In this document: in pieces, positions 34,190 to 46,175 of the stretch
How positions within the stretch are numbered: the first letter of the stretch is position 1
How the letters are laid out: each line of letters opens with the position of its first letter
From: Adiantum capillus-veneris
Taxonomy: Eukaryota; Streptophyta; Polypodiopsida; Polypodiales; Pteridaceae
Direction: 5' to 3'
DNA: 64,000 bases
NCBI GenBank assembly: GCA_014529385.2
Contig: CM043960.1
Span: forward strand, 28,487,396 to 28,551,395
The notes under the pieces: model-generated
Seen by the model: only the letters and a program-made list of their open reading frames with translations
What the model was told of the DNA's origin: nothing
Database searches by the model: none
Made by a program: the position numbers and the translations under genes

Positions 34190-35110
34190 TCTGAGTGAGT
34201 GGTGATGGTTCATCGTCTTCTTCTTCTTCCTCCTCATTCTTCAAATTGGCTTCGAACTAAGCGTTTTGATCTAGGGAAGGTGGTATATTTTTTGCCATTC
34301 CCATAGCATGGTAGGCAATGCGTGTCACGACCTCTGGTGCTCCCGGGTATTTGATACCTTTAGACTTAATGGTGCTCCTCAAAGTATTGAGCACATACAA
34401 GGCATGGTCTATCTACATGGGCAACTTGGTCTTCACAGTAGTAGTGAATGTTGATGCCATTGCATGGTTTGAGCACGTGTACCTTGGTGATCTCTTGGTT
34501 GAGAAGTGATAAGGCATGATCTATCTACATGGCCAACTTGGTCTTCAGAGCAGTACCGAATGCCAATGTCACTACATGGTTTGGTCATGTGTACCCTGGT
34601 GGTCTCTTTGTTGAGAAGTAAAAAGGTTGGTGGAACAGGCAAATGGGTTCCTCAGCTAGCTTATGGATCATCTCTTGGAAGGTGGATGAAGCGGTGTTGT
34701 GGGTGAACACTCCCGTTCTCTTCTTTTCTTTGGATCTCATGGATTCTCCCTCTATGGGCAGCTTGAGAGCCTCGTCCACAATCTTGTTTGAGATATTCAC
34801 TTCAGTTGGTTGGCCAGTAGAGTCAGAGATCTAATCTATCCTATCTTCTTTAATGGAGTTCAGCAACTCATAAGCTCATTGAAGATCTAATCCATGGGTG
34901 GGCCTCCCGGAGCTCTAGAGCTTAAGCCACATTATACATCTCTTTTGGCATCATTTAGAGCTCCAAATTGGCCGTGGAAGATGGCCACATGATTCTTGTC
35001 CAATAGATCTCTTGCAAAAGTCTTCTTTGCTTCTCTGATTGATTCATCTTCTAGTCGGTACTTTGGAAGCTCTAGAAGCATCTGCTTCTAGGTCTTCTTT
35101 TTTGGTGTCG
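34190..35110 (-). pseudogene. decayed coding sequence of unknown family
   Basis: The minus strand keeps a 71-codon frame (34585-34800, MNISNKIVDEALKLPIEGES) and weaker in-phase stretches on both sides, with Lys/Glu-rich sequence near 34200. A 112-bp unit (34401-34512) is followed by a diverged second copy (34513-34624), which breaks any frame. I do not recognise it; a retroelement gag remnant is one possibility. Confidence 0.25.
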
Positions 35111-37132
35111 AGGTTGGTTCTGCATTGATCTTGGAGTCAGTACACCATACACTGACATTAGATGTACTTACACTGGCATAAGCAAAAAATCTCTTATCAA
35201 GCCCCAATTGAGATGTAGGAGATCAATTTCACAATTAAAGCCAAAATAGGTAGCGCCAACGTTTGAATTAGATGGAATCCAAAGAAACAAAATGCAAGCA
35301 TCAAAAAGCTAAATTGGCAAAAAAATTACATAAAAGATAATAAGCTTGCTTATCGCTAAGGCATGATTTTGGCTTCAAAGATGGATTTGGCCTATGGATA
35401 AGGGTTGTAGGCATTGAGAACTTATTGGATTTGAAGTTTACGGAAATTTGGATACATGAATACCTAGTTTGGATCAATTTTTGACTGATAGGTTTTTTAA
35501 AATGATTAAATGTTGGCACAAAATTTTGGAGTTTTCAAGGATGTGCAGGCTTCTGAGGGCATGATGAAATTGATGGCAGTAAGAATTTGCAAATTTGGAC
35601 TCATTTGGCATCAATAGATAATATTATCCACTATGCAATTTTTTCATATTTTCTACATTTTCTTGGCATGGGGTGGTTGTACTTGATGTTCCCGTGGCCC
35701 TGAATACAATTTTGTACTTTCGTGGGTTGGAAGTGATTTCTTTGGGCTAATGTTTGGAATTTGGAACCTCTGTTGCGTTTTTTGATGGTATAATTATGAT
35801 ATGAGTGATTTTTTGTATGTGAGGGGCTTTAGGGCCTTGATGGAACATGTGGATAGGGTGCATGAGGAGAAAATGCCAAGTTGGGTAATTTTTGGGCCTG
35901 AAGATAATAAGCGTGAATAAGCGCGCTTATTATCTATCCTTGCAAAAACTTATCCTATTCAACTTTTAATGTTATACACTTGTCCATCCGATACGTCTAG
36001 TAAGTAGATTTTAGCTTTAATTTGAATTGATTTTGGTCTTTTGAGATTGTTCTCTACCATTGATCCTCTAGCTTTGGCGGTTTTGGTCTCGACGCTTAAT
36101 GATGGTCACTTTTCTTGCATCCAAGCTTGAGGTAGTTTCCATATGTCATGGGGAGTGGCCCTGTCAATTTTGGTACCTTTTGGAGTAGTTTTGAGGCAGT
36201 AGCTAAAAAATGATGCTTTGTGATTGTTTGAGATGACTTCTTCTGTTCGGGATCTTAAATGAGCTTTTCGTTTGGTTCCACCTAGGTACATTGGTTATGA
36301 CACCTATGTGGAAGCCTTCTGTGAAGTCAAAATGTGACTCCAACTCTAGTCCAAATTCCAGCTTATTATCTATAGCACCTAGCCTCGAGTCAAATGGTCA
36401 TATGGGTCATTGGGAATGTTTTATTAGTACTAGCTATGCCCCCCTTCAAGATTAGTCAAGTTTGGTCTACAGATCTTGTCGCTACGGCATGGTCATGTGG
36501 GCATTTTGGGCCAGGAGGGGGCTTCTCCTCAGTGGCTCCCATGGACAGCAATGTACAAGATATCGATAAGACTAGCTCCTTTTCTCGACGGGCTTTCGTG
36601 ACACAAATTTGGCTAGTTTGAACTCTATGCAAGCTTGTTCTGCTTGGCCTTGTTGGGTGTGGTTTCTGCTTGTGACAGTAGTGGACGTGCTCTTCTTCCC
36701 GGATGATGTGGGCACGCAAGGACGAGGTGAAAATTTTCCTTGTGTGGTGGCTCCCTCTCGCAGGTTGGCCTTCTTCTTCTGCTCGGCAATATGCTTTGTG
36801 TTTGTTTTATACTCTACATAAAATCAAGTAATATTGAACTTGAGATTCCATAGCTCGGTGTGACCATGGTTCAATGTGTAATCCTTTTTGGCTATGTTTA
36901 ATATATATAACTCACATAATTTTAACTCACATTATGTGAGTATTGCAAAGAAAAAAAGATAATTTTGGGTCTTAGCCCTTAAAAAATGAGACTTGAGCTA
37001 AATATAAGAGAGAGGACTCCATCGCCACTAGCCCTAAAATCAGACGGATGCAACATCCTTCCAAGGGGCTTTACCCTTCCACAAAGGGCTAGGAAATGCT
37101 AACCTTCAAAAGAATTGTGCAAATTTTGTGTA
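35111..37132. other. unassigned sequence; retroposon-like 3' end near 36890-36956
   Basis: No coding domain is seen. At 36890-36956 ATAACTCACATAATTT... and ATGTGAGTATTGCAAAG run into an A-rich tail, like the tail of the retroposon ending at 40112 (AATGTGAGTTTTGCGCG then A-rich). This suggests a related LINE/SINE 3' end, without a detectable target duplication. Confidence 0.35.
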
Positions 37133-37200
37133 AGGAGTTAGCTTGGTTGGTTGATCATTCGCCCTCCATAACCTTGGTCATGGGTGCGAATACGGTCAAG
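37133..37200 (+). repeat. tRNA-like SINE head
   Basis: TTAGCTTGGTTGG (box A-like, 37138-37150) and GGGTGCGAATACGG (box B-like, 37182-37195) at tRNA spacing, each with mismatches. Confidence 0.45.
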
Positions 37201-37478
37201 CGACCTTGGTGTGCTCCATTGTATCACCACACATGGAAAAGTGTGTTCTGCTATAAAAGAGAGAGAGTGTGTGTTTTAGATATGTTTGATTGGTTCCCTG
37301 CCATAAGCATGTGCCTTGAACTCTGCCCTACAGATTCAAACACTGATAACTTGAACTCTAGCACAAGGGTCCAAATTAATTATACAGAGCACTTCTTGCC
37401 CCTCACAAGCCTCTCTCTAGCTGAAGCTAGTGGCATCACCAATCTCCATGTGACTAGAGAGCGGAGGTCTATGCCAGT

Positions 37479-37730
37479 GTAGTCACCACCACACCAGCAG
37501 CCTCTTTGTTGTCCTTCTTTGTGTCACTATCACTACTTTTCTCTTTATGCTTGCTTTTACCTTTGTCCTGTGTAGAATATTTGTCGTTGCCTTTGGATCT
37601 ACAATCCTTGGCCAAGTGACCATGTTGTCCACAATTGTAACAACGGTTCTTGGTCCTCTTTCTCGAATCCGAAGCAGCAAGTGCTTCCCGCCTGTCTTAG
37701 AAATTTGAATTTTGCCTTGAGTTATCAACA
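37479..37730 (-). pseudogene. copia-3 gag fragment with zinc knuckle
   Basis: The minus strand reads CYNCGQHGHLAKDC (C-x2-C-x4-H-x4-C) followed by a Lys/Ser/Asp-rich tail (KGKSKHKEKSSDSDTKKD), typical of copia gag. The fragment ends abruptly at 37479 with no pol. Confidence 0.8.
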
Positions 37731-38046
37731 CAGCAATGAGAAAATAGCTGAGATCATCAAATGTCGATGTGGCAGATGCACAGTTTGAGGGGGAGGATGG
37801 TAGCTCCTTACTAGATCAAATGTGTATAGCCAGGCATTGTTCTGAAACGCTTGACATCAGAGAGCAAGATGGCACTGCTAATGGCTATCGGGGGCTGAAA
37901 CGCTACGATAGAGAGGGGGGGTTTGCCACCACTGTTTTACAACGTTTTAAAACGTTGCTGCAGAGGGAGTGGGATTAGGGTGCTGTGACAAAGAGGTTCT
38001 TCTCCTCCGAGTAGCTCGTCCTCCACCAAAAGTCTTCACCAACACG

Positions 38047-38058
38047 GCTCTGATACCA
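38047..38058 (-). promoter_or_regulatory. copia-3 primer-binding site
   Basis: TGGTATCAGAGC on the minus strand, directly touching the LTR edge at 38059. Confidence 0.85.
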
Positions 38059-38101
38059 TGTCAAAGTCGACAATGCAGAAGTGTAGACCAAGGAGAGTGA
38101 G

Positions 38102-38135
<34 letters not shown>

Positions 38136-38242
38136 TCTTGAATCAATCAACCTTGGCAATGAATAACTCAATGTGAATACAATGGAGGCAAGGGGTTGCA
38201 TATGTAGTAGCCTAAGTGAATTGCTCTATCCCAACTTTGACA
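38059..38242 (-). repeat. copia-3 5' LTR, 184 bp
   Basis: It starts TGTCAAAGT and ends ACTTTGACA, a 9-bp inverted terminal repeat. It contains a (GA)n run (38106-38133). No partner LTR is seen; the element is truncated at 37479. The short LTR and internal part recall small non-autonomous copia derivatives. Confidence 0.8.
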
Positions 38243-39323
38243 AATAAGTAAAATAAATACCTAAATGCCAAAATAAATAATGGGACCACATTGCACTTGA
38301 GATGCCAAAACTGTAGGTTTTGGTGGTGGTGGGAGGGGGAGAGGGGCAGCTATGGAAAGTAGAGTCGCTCATCGAATTTGAGAAGCATTAGAGATGAGAT
38401 TATAACAAGTGAAAAAATCACGGTGACTTTCTAAAACAATTATAACGTGATAAAATCATTAGGTTGAGTTTAAATAGAATCAGTGTTTGAGAAAGGATTA
38501 CCTCAACTTGTCCTTGAGCCGGTTGAAAATCAAGACTAGTTGATTGAAACCATGGTAAAAGAAAAAAAAATTAATAAAATAATAAAAAAATAATTCAAAA
38601 ATCCTATAAATTCTAAATTTATATTAATATTTCTGATTCGCTTCTTTGTGAAAAAAAAACTCAACTGACGATCGCTTAATAAAAGAGACTTTCCTGAATA
38701 TTGACTAAAATTAAGTTATAGAATATAAAAAAAATCAAACCATGTAAGATAATTAAAATAAATATAAATTAAATAGAACTCATTAATATATATGTGTGTA
38801 TCGATAAGATTTACTAAAATTATGCAAATTATGCAAAGCTAAGCTTCACTTTAACATTCTAGAGCAATAGAATGCAAAAATAAGTCAATACATGTCATGA
38901 TGTAAAACGAAAGTGAAATAAAAAGATCCATTTATTATTTTAAAATTGAAATAACGTCTAAGGTAAGTTTCAATCATCATTCATCACTAAAAACATTGAA
39001 TCACTTTTTTTAAAAAACATTGAAAGTATGACTAACGGAACTCAACTCTAAGGCTTCTTTTATAAAGCCAAAAAGAGAGCCCAAATCGTGGGGTATTGAC
39101 CTCTCACAATTTCTTAAACTTTAAGGATGCCCCAACCCATTTGGAATAGACACTACTCTCGGTAGTGGGGATCTTGAGAAAGGGACCGTGCTCCATGGCA
39201 AGAGATATTTTACTAGGCTTCTTTGTTAAATTACATGCTATGGAAAAGCTGCTAATGAAAAGATCCATAGTATTTTGTGTGAAAACATTGAATGGTTGGC
39301 AGCTGATGAGCCACCTTATTTAA
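38243..39323. other. AT-rich sequence without gene
   Basis: Homopolymer-rich DNA, especially 38550-39010. No coding or RNA signal seen. Confidence 0.5.
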
Positions 39324-39342
39324 GAGGACATCTCATTTTTAG

Positions 39343-40112
39343 TGGGATGTCCTCATTTTTAGTGGCGGATTCACGTCTCTTGTGTGTGGGACCTACATGC
39401 AAGAGGTCGCGGTCGTCTCCAAGGAAGGGGACCCTTGTCAACTATTGCCCACCTCCAAGGGAGGCCACATCGACCTGAAATCTTTTTGGAACTCGAGGTT
39501 GGCAGCACCCCCCTTCTTTGTGGAGGAGAACACTTCCCTGTCTCGCGATTTGCTTTTGGTGTTTGGCTCAACGACGGGATCTTCAGATGTGGCAGGTTTG
39601 TTGATCTTGGCCCCCTCGATAGCTTGTTCAGGTTGTGTTGGTTTGAGCTTGTGGTTCGGAGGTTCTGCGACTGTGGGTCCTTCGAGTTTACGGACTCCGT
39701 CTTTTGATTTGGCTTCTAGGCAGCTTGGTTGGGGCATGGTGATGGCCGTGGCACGTTTATCGGCATGGTGGCAACCCGGTTAGTCGGATGGTGATGGGCA
39801 CTTGGGCCCCGTCCTTGCGACAGTATGTTCGATATGCTAATTATATATGGTCTTTGGACTTGGTGGACATGGCGGGTCGTGGTGGCAACCTCTCGACATG
39901 GTGGCTTCCTCTCGGCCTCGGGTATGCTTTGTATGGTTGATGATGTTTCAAGGTTGTGGCTCCTTGTAAAAGCCAGGACTTTGGTTTTTTTTGTGTGTCA
40001 TTTGGTGGTGTTGTGGCTCGGTACGAGCAGGACTCTGTTTGTAAATTTTTTGACTTTATAATTCATTTCACTCACTAATGTGAGTTTTGCGCGAAAAAGA
40101 AAAAAAAAAAAG
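39343..40112 (+). mobile_element. retroposon (5'-truncated LINE or long SINE) with 19-bp target duplication
   Basis: The flanks carry the identical 19-mer GAGGACATCTCATTTTTAG at 39324-39342 and 40113-40131. The insert ends in an A-rich tail (about 40090-40110). A long TSD plus A-tail means target-primed reverse transcription. A 133-codon frame (39382-39783) has no recognised domain. Confidence 0.85.
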
Positions 40113-40131
40113 GAGGACATCTCATTTTTAG

Positions 40132-40560
40132 ATTTTTATGAATCCAACGGAACTCTCGAATTTTTTGAGACAGATAAACATTTAGATTCCAAGAAAACAA
40201 TACAAAATGTCCACACTCAATTCAACCTTCCAAATTTTGAGAGCCCCATGCTCCCTAGCGCATGGGGGCTCTGTACTCTAGGCACTCACATTGGAGGCCG
40301 AGGTTCCTCAAGCCCCTTTTGCAAGAAACAAGGAAAACAAATGTCAACTATGTCATGGAGTTCTACAAAAGACAAATACAATGCTTAGTAGTTGTTAATT
40401 CCTGGAAGTGTTCTTGCCATGTGGTCTAATTGCTTCCCCAATTCCAAAGCTTTACTAGGGTAAAGGGGTCAGTAAAAAACCCGGGCCCTCTACTACGACT
40501 CGTTGGCCGCTTTTACTAATATGGATTTTCTCTAGTATTAGGATACACTGAAGCCAATGT
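40132..40560. other. unassigned sequence flanking the retroposon
   Basis: It continues the DNA that the retroposon interrupted. A 100-codon frame ends at 40388 without a recognisable domain. Confidence 0.35.
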
Positions 40561-40635
40561 TGGGTTGGTTAGCGTAGGACAAGATTGCATCGTGGCCGGT
40601 AGATCGTGAATTCGAGTCAATGTGGCGCAATGGTT
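40561..40635 (+). repeat. tRNA-like SINE head
   Basis: GGTTAGCGTAGG (40567-40578) fits box A and GAATTCGAGTC (40608-40618) fits box B. The arms do not pair well enough for a working tRNA. Confidence 0.5.
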
Positions 40636-41217
40636 CAAATTTCAGCCCTCACTGGCTCCTTTTTCACGACCTTTTTTGTTACACATGAAATTTTGTTTGA
40701 CGTCCTGCATATTGTCTGCCTTGCTGTTTGCTAGGTAGCCTTAACCTGGCCCCTCTACCCTAAGGCCTGAAGTGGGAACGAAGAGCACAATTGCTCATTG
40801 GAGGAGGGGCAAAACACTTTACATCCTCGAGGAGGTTCAAGACTTTTGAAAAAAAGTGAAGTTTTCAATATTATTCGGGCCCCCATACTTTGTTTTTTGG
40901 CCTACCCCAAAAGGGGAAGGCCTTAGTGATTTAGTGATGGTTTCCCTTTTTGCTAATGAAAAAGAGGTTTTTTTTTTTTTAATCTACTTTTTTTTAAATC
41001 ACACTTTTTGGCCTGCCCACATGGCTAAGGCCATAGTGTTTTTGTTGGTGAAAAATGTCATATGTATTTTTTATTGTTGTTTAATACACTTTATTTTATT
41101 GGGTGATAAGTTAGTGGGCACTCATTGTAAAGTAGGAACACCATTCACAAGAAAATGATGAAGCACTGAGGCAAGATCCAGGCAATCTCAAGAAACAAGA
41201 AAAGCGGTACAGTGAAC

Positions 41218-41218
<1 letters not shown>
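40636..41218. other. sequence without gene
   Basis: T-rich, with two similar phrases GGCCTACCCCAAAAGGGGAAGG and GGCCTGCCCACATGGCTAAGG near 40900 and 41010. No coding signal. Confidence 0.4.

Positions 41219-41292
<74 letters not shown>
41219..41292. repeat. (GT)n microsatellite, about 36 units
   Basis: An uninterrupted GT run. (GA)n runs follow at 41519-41556 and 41806-41838. Confidence 0.97.
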
Positions 41293-41293
<1 letters not shown>

Positions 41294-41514
41294 TACGTAG
41301 GATGCCGCACTGAGAGTGGAGAGCACTATGAGCAAGGTAGAGAATTGAGATTGGGTAGACATGTTGGGTGCTCCCCATGATCATGCATGCCTAATGTTGC
41401 TCGAAACCATGGGCGATGTGGATAGAATCACCAAAAAGTCTCAGCCAGAGCCCAGAAGGGAACGCTCAAGAAGACAGAGAACTCAGAGCGCAGAATAGGG
41501 CTGTGGCCACCTGT

Positions 41515-41560
<46 letters not shown>

Positions 41561-41800
41561 GCGTCTGATCAATTTTGAGTAAGCTTTGCTCTTTGTCACT
41601 TTTCTCATCCCTCATTCATGCATGATGATGCGAGGGACTGGAGTCGCAAGGGCAAGCTGCAAGACTTCAGGCAGTGTAAGGGGCTCATGAGTCACGAAAG
41701 CGATAGGAGGGTTGTGAAGCAGGGAGAAGGGACACAAGCAGCAGAGGTGCCGTTTATATTAGCAGGGACTCATGGGAAAAGAAAGGTGCTACCTCTTGTT

Positions 41801-41840
<40 letters not shown>

Positions 41841-41879
41841 AACCGAATTGTCCTTTGGATTCAATCTCACTGTCTACAT

Positions 41880-44335
41880 GCATCTTTCACAACCTAATAA
41901 GGATAGTGGATGAAGATATCTTAAAGACCGCGTTTCGCACAACATTTGGTCTTTATGAATATCTAGTCATGCCTTTTGGCATGACTAATGCACCAGCTAC
42001 TTTCAATCGTCTCATGGAGAAAATTTTTAGACCATATCGTAAATTCACTAGAGTGTTCTTTGATGATATCATCATCTACTCCAAATCTTTGGAGGAACAT
42101 AAGCAACATCTCCAAGTGATTTTTCAAGCCTTGAGGGAAAACAAACTTTTTCTCAACCAAAAGAAAACTGAATTCTTCCTTCAAGAGATTCAATATCTAG
42201 GTCATATTATCTCTCACAATGGTATTCGTATGGATCCATCAAAGTTAGAGGTAATAAAATCATGGCCTAACCCAAGGAATCTACATGAGCTAAGAAGCTT
42301 TATTGGTATGTGTGCATACTATAGACGCTTCATAGCAAAATTCTCTCAAGTAGAAGGACCACTTCACGACTTAACAAAGAAGAACGTTAAGTTTGTATGG
42401 ACTGCTAAGGAGCAAAATGCTTTTGAAAAACTCAAAGAGAAGCTTACTTCCCAACCAGTCCTCGTGCTTCCGAATCTCTCAAAGCCATTTGAGGTCCAAT
42501 GTGATGCGTGTGGTGATTGCCTTGGAGCGGTTTTGCTTCAAGAAGGGCATGCCATAGCATATGAGAGCCGAAGGCTCAATAGTGATGAACGAGTCTTGGG
42601 CATTTATGAGAAAGATCTTTTAGCTGTTCTACATGTCCTAGATACATGGAAGCACTACCTATTGGGGACTCCATTTATCCTACAAACCGACCACCAAAGT
42701 CTCAAGTATTTCATGACGCAAACCAAACTTTCCGACAAACAAATGAGGTGGGCAAATTTTCTTTCGCAATTTAATTTCCATATTGCTCACATAGCTGGTA
42801 AGCACAATCAAGTTGCCGATGCACTTTCACGACGACCAAAAGTTAATGCGGCGTCTATAGCTACTCAAAATGATCTATCCTCTATGATAGATGAGTATGC
42901 TACTGACCCTCACTTTAGAGACATAATGTCAGCCCTTGCTTTGGGGAAGAAAGAGGAACCATTCACCTTGCAGGATGGTTATCTTATCCACGGCAATAGG
43001 CTATGTGTTACCCATTCCCTTCGTGAGAAGGTTATGTATGAATCCCATGCTCCTCCATATGCAGGGCATAGAGGTATTCAACCTACTCTCCGAGGAGTAG
43101 AGACGTATTTCTATTGGCCTACCATGAAAGTGGACATACAAGAGTATGTTTCAAAATGTGTAGTATGCCAAAAGACCAAGTATGATAGAGGGAAGCAACC
43201 TGGATTACTCCAGCCATTGCCTATTCCAAATTCACCATGGGAGAGTATATCCACGGATTTCATCTTTGGATTACCCAAGTTTATCCATGGGAATACAGGA
43301 ATATGGACAATAGTCGACAGGTTTAGCAAGCAAGCACATTTTATTCCTGTCAAAAAGACTATTAAGGCACATCAAATGGAAACTCTCTTCATATCTCAGA
43401 TTTTCAAACACCATGGATTACCCACATCCATCGTGTCAGATAGAGATCCTAGAATGACCAGTAATTTTTGGAAAGGTCTCTTTGAAAATCTAGGAACAAG
43501 ATTGAATTTCTCTTCGGCCTATCACCCACAAACGGATGGCCAAAGTGTGATAGCCAATCTTACGATACTCAATCTACTCAAGACTTATGTAACCGAAGTA
43601 GATCAACGCTCACAATGGGAAAGGTATTTACCTCTAGTAGAGTATGCCTACAATAATACTGTACATACTTCTACGGGGAAAGCACCTTTCGAGATCATAG
43701 AGGGAAGACCTAAAAGTCCCTTGCTACTCAAAGTACATGGGAAGATCTTCGCCGCCGATGAGTATAGCCTTGACCTACAAGAATCTTTTCAAAAGATTAG
43801 GGAGGCTATAGCCATCTCTCAACAAAGGCAAAAAGCTGCTGCTGATAAGCACAGAAGAGCCTTAATGTTCAAAGAAAATGATTGGGTCTTACTCAAGTTT
43901 CCTAAGGCTCCATTAAGGTAAACGACGGGCAAAAATCCTACGGGCCATCAAAAGTATTATGCTAAACTAGCAAAAAGATACTATGGTCCTTTCCAAATCT
44001 TGAAGCCCATTAATGAGACGGCTTATCAACTCAAGTTGCCCAACCATTGGCTTATACACAATGCCTTTCATGTAAGTCTACTTAAACCCTACAAAGGAGA
44101 GCCACCAGCTGAACCAATTATTGAAGACCCTCCCAAAGTTGAAGACCAAGAAGAGGTGCTACAACCCGAAGCTGTCCTTCGGCATGAAGACAAGGTACTA
44201 CGACATGGTAAGATAATCCAACGGTATCTTATTAAGTTCAAAAATTATCCTTTTGAAGATGCTAGATGGATGCAAGGAGTACAACTTAAGGATAGTATGA
44301 ACCTTGTCAATGCTTACAATGCTACATTAGAGTAA
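41880..44335 (+). pseudogene. gypsy-A pol, 5'-truncated, with C-terminal chromodomain (chromovirus type)
   Basis: It starts inside the reverse transcriptase (HNLIRIVDEDILKTAFRT). RT motifs are VMPFGMTNAPATF and FFDDIIIYSK. RNase H reads QCDACGDCLGAVL and TDHQSLKYFM. The integrase finger is H-x5-H ... CVVCQKTK, with D in STDFIFGLP and D in VSDRDPRMTSNFW. The expected catalytic Glu after HPQTDGQ is Val (43547-43549, GTG). A TAA at 43919 breaks the frame without a shift. The tail reads FHVSLLKPYKG and LRHGKIIQRYLIKFKNYP...ARWM, a chromodomain, which in chromoviruses steers insertion to heterochromatin. Gag, protease and the RT start are absent. Confidence 0.93.
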
Positions 44336-44695
44336 GCAAATGTACAAATTTCTTTTAAATGACTCATGTTTTTGTCTTATATGACTAGTCCTCTTTTTAA
44401 TTGTGCACAAATTTAACTAGTATGCATGCTTAGAATCATGTTTGTGATGACGACGTCTCTCAAACACCAAGTAGAATTTGTCACTCTACTTTGGGAGAAT
44501 GAAATGGACTAAAGAGCAGACATGCTTGCGGCAGCTATGTCTCCCAAGCACCAAATGGATTACTCATCCATCTTGGAAAGATGTCGTAGGGTAAAAAAGG
44601 GATCCTCTACCCGCTAAGTATGATTGACTAATAACTAAGGCTTTATCTCTTCTACCTCATAGTCGAGGACGACTATGATTTCAAGAGAGAGGTAA

Positions 44696-46175
44696 TGTCA
44701 TAAAATCTAATATCTAACCAACCCAAATGATTTTCTCATATTAAATTGATCACTTAATGTGGGAGAATAAACGGGAACAAGTGTTAAGATATAGATATGT
44801 GCTTATAGATCTATCTCAACACGGGGCCAATAGTAAAGGGGCCCAAATGGGAGATGGTCTATCAAGAGCAAGGCTAACCAATGGAGCATAAGACCTTAGG
44901 GTTAGCTTCATTGAAGACCTCCAATAATGTGTGTAAAAGTCCTTTGACCTTAGGTAAGCTAGGGCTGAGCTTGAGGTGGGAACCCGGCCCAAGCTCAAGG
45001 TGCTTGTCGTGCTTGAGGTGCTTGTCCTACTTCAAGTGCTTTGTCATGCTTGATGACTAAGGTGCTTGAGCTCCTAAAGTCAAAAGCATCCCTACAAGAG
45101 GGGGGGCGAGCCCTCTTCCTAGGGATTAGAGAGAGAGAACACACACTCACACTCACAAGGGAAGCCCCAGCTTGAAGAGGCAGCAAGGACACATGTCAGG
45201 TCCCTACCCATGCTACCTTCATGTGTTGCTTGAAGCCTATTGGCTAGGCTTCAAAGGGGTCCAATGATAAATTACTTGAATTATCTAATTGATTTTGCAT
45301 TTATCAAGTCCTCTCTCTCAAAGGGGAAAGGGGGACACTTGTCCCAAGGCTACCCATGTTGCTTGTAATGGCTCCTACTTGTGATTGGCTAGGCCTGGAG
45401 GGGTCCAATGAGCTTCAAGCATGAGCTACAAGGGGGGGTCGACCCAAGCAATCTAGGGGGGTGCTTAGGGGGTATACTCACCCACACACACTCACAAGCA
45501 CTCTCATTGTGTACTATGCAAAGTGCAAGAGCTCCCTCTTCTTCTCCAAGCAAGTAGAGGTTGAGAGCCTACACCAACACTCTTGGCTATGGAGTGCAAA
45601 TCCAACCAAGAGCCATGCTTCAATGCTTAAGCTTGCCATCTCCTTCTTCTTTATTACTATGCTATTATGTATGCTAGCAACAAGAGTATGATAAGTGAGG
45701 AACTAATTCTTTCTCCTACGAAATGTTTCTTCTTCCTCTTCCCTACCCTCATTCCCTGCTAGCTCTCTCCACCTTTGAAGGTGTTTGAGGTCTTGGGACT
45801 GAGGCTTGGGATAGTTAAGGCTTTCTTCAAGTTTATGTTATGTTTGTGATGCATGAAGCCTTCCATCTTCATGGCATCACCTAGGTCACAAGGAACACAA
45901 AGACTGTATTGTAACAAGTCTCTCTTTATGGGAAAAATCATAATACAAATGCCTATTGGAGGGGGGACTGGCTCCACATAAATCCGGTCCTCAATTGTTG
46001 TCATGTTCTCTAAACTCTCTCTCTTGCAAAAGTATTGTCTATGCCAAGTTAACTAATTGCTATGATTATGTTGCTATCTTCAATTATGTCAACCCGCTAT
46101 GCTCACAAAATCATTTCTTGAAAGTACTCTCATTAAATTCCGCTACTCTCACATATTAAGGCAAATTCCATTACA
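44696..46175 (+). repeat. gypsy-A candidate 3' LTR
   Basis: After pol, a purine-rich stretch (CAAGAGAGAGG) precedes TGTCATAAAATC at 44696. The first plausible end before unrelated minus-strand gypsy-B sequence is ATTACA at 46175 (TGT...ACA). With no second copy the borders are inferred. There is no gene inside; the 44336-44695 interval is the pol-LTR spacer. Confidence 0.45.
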
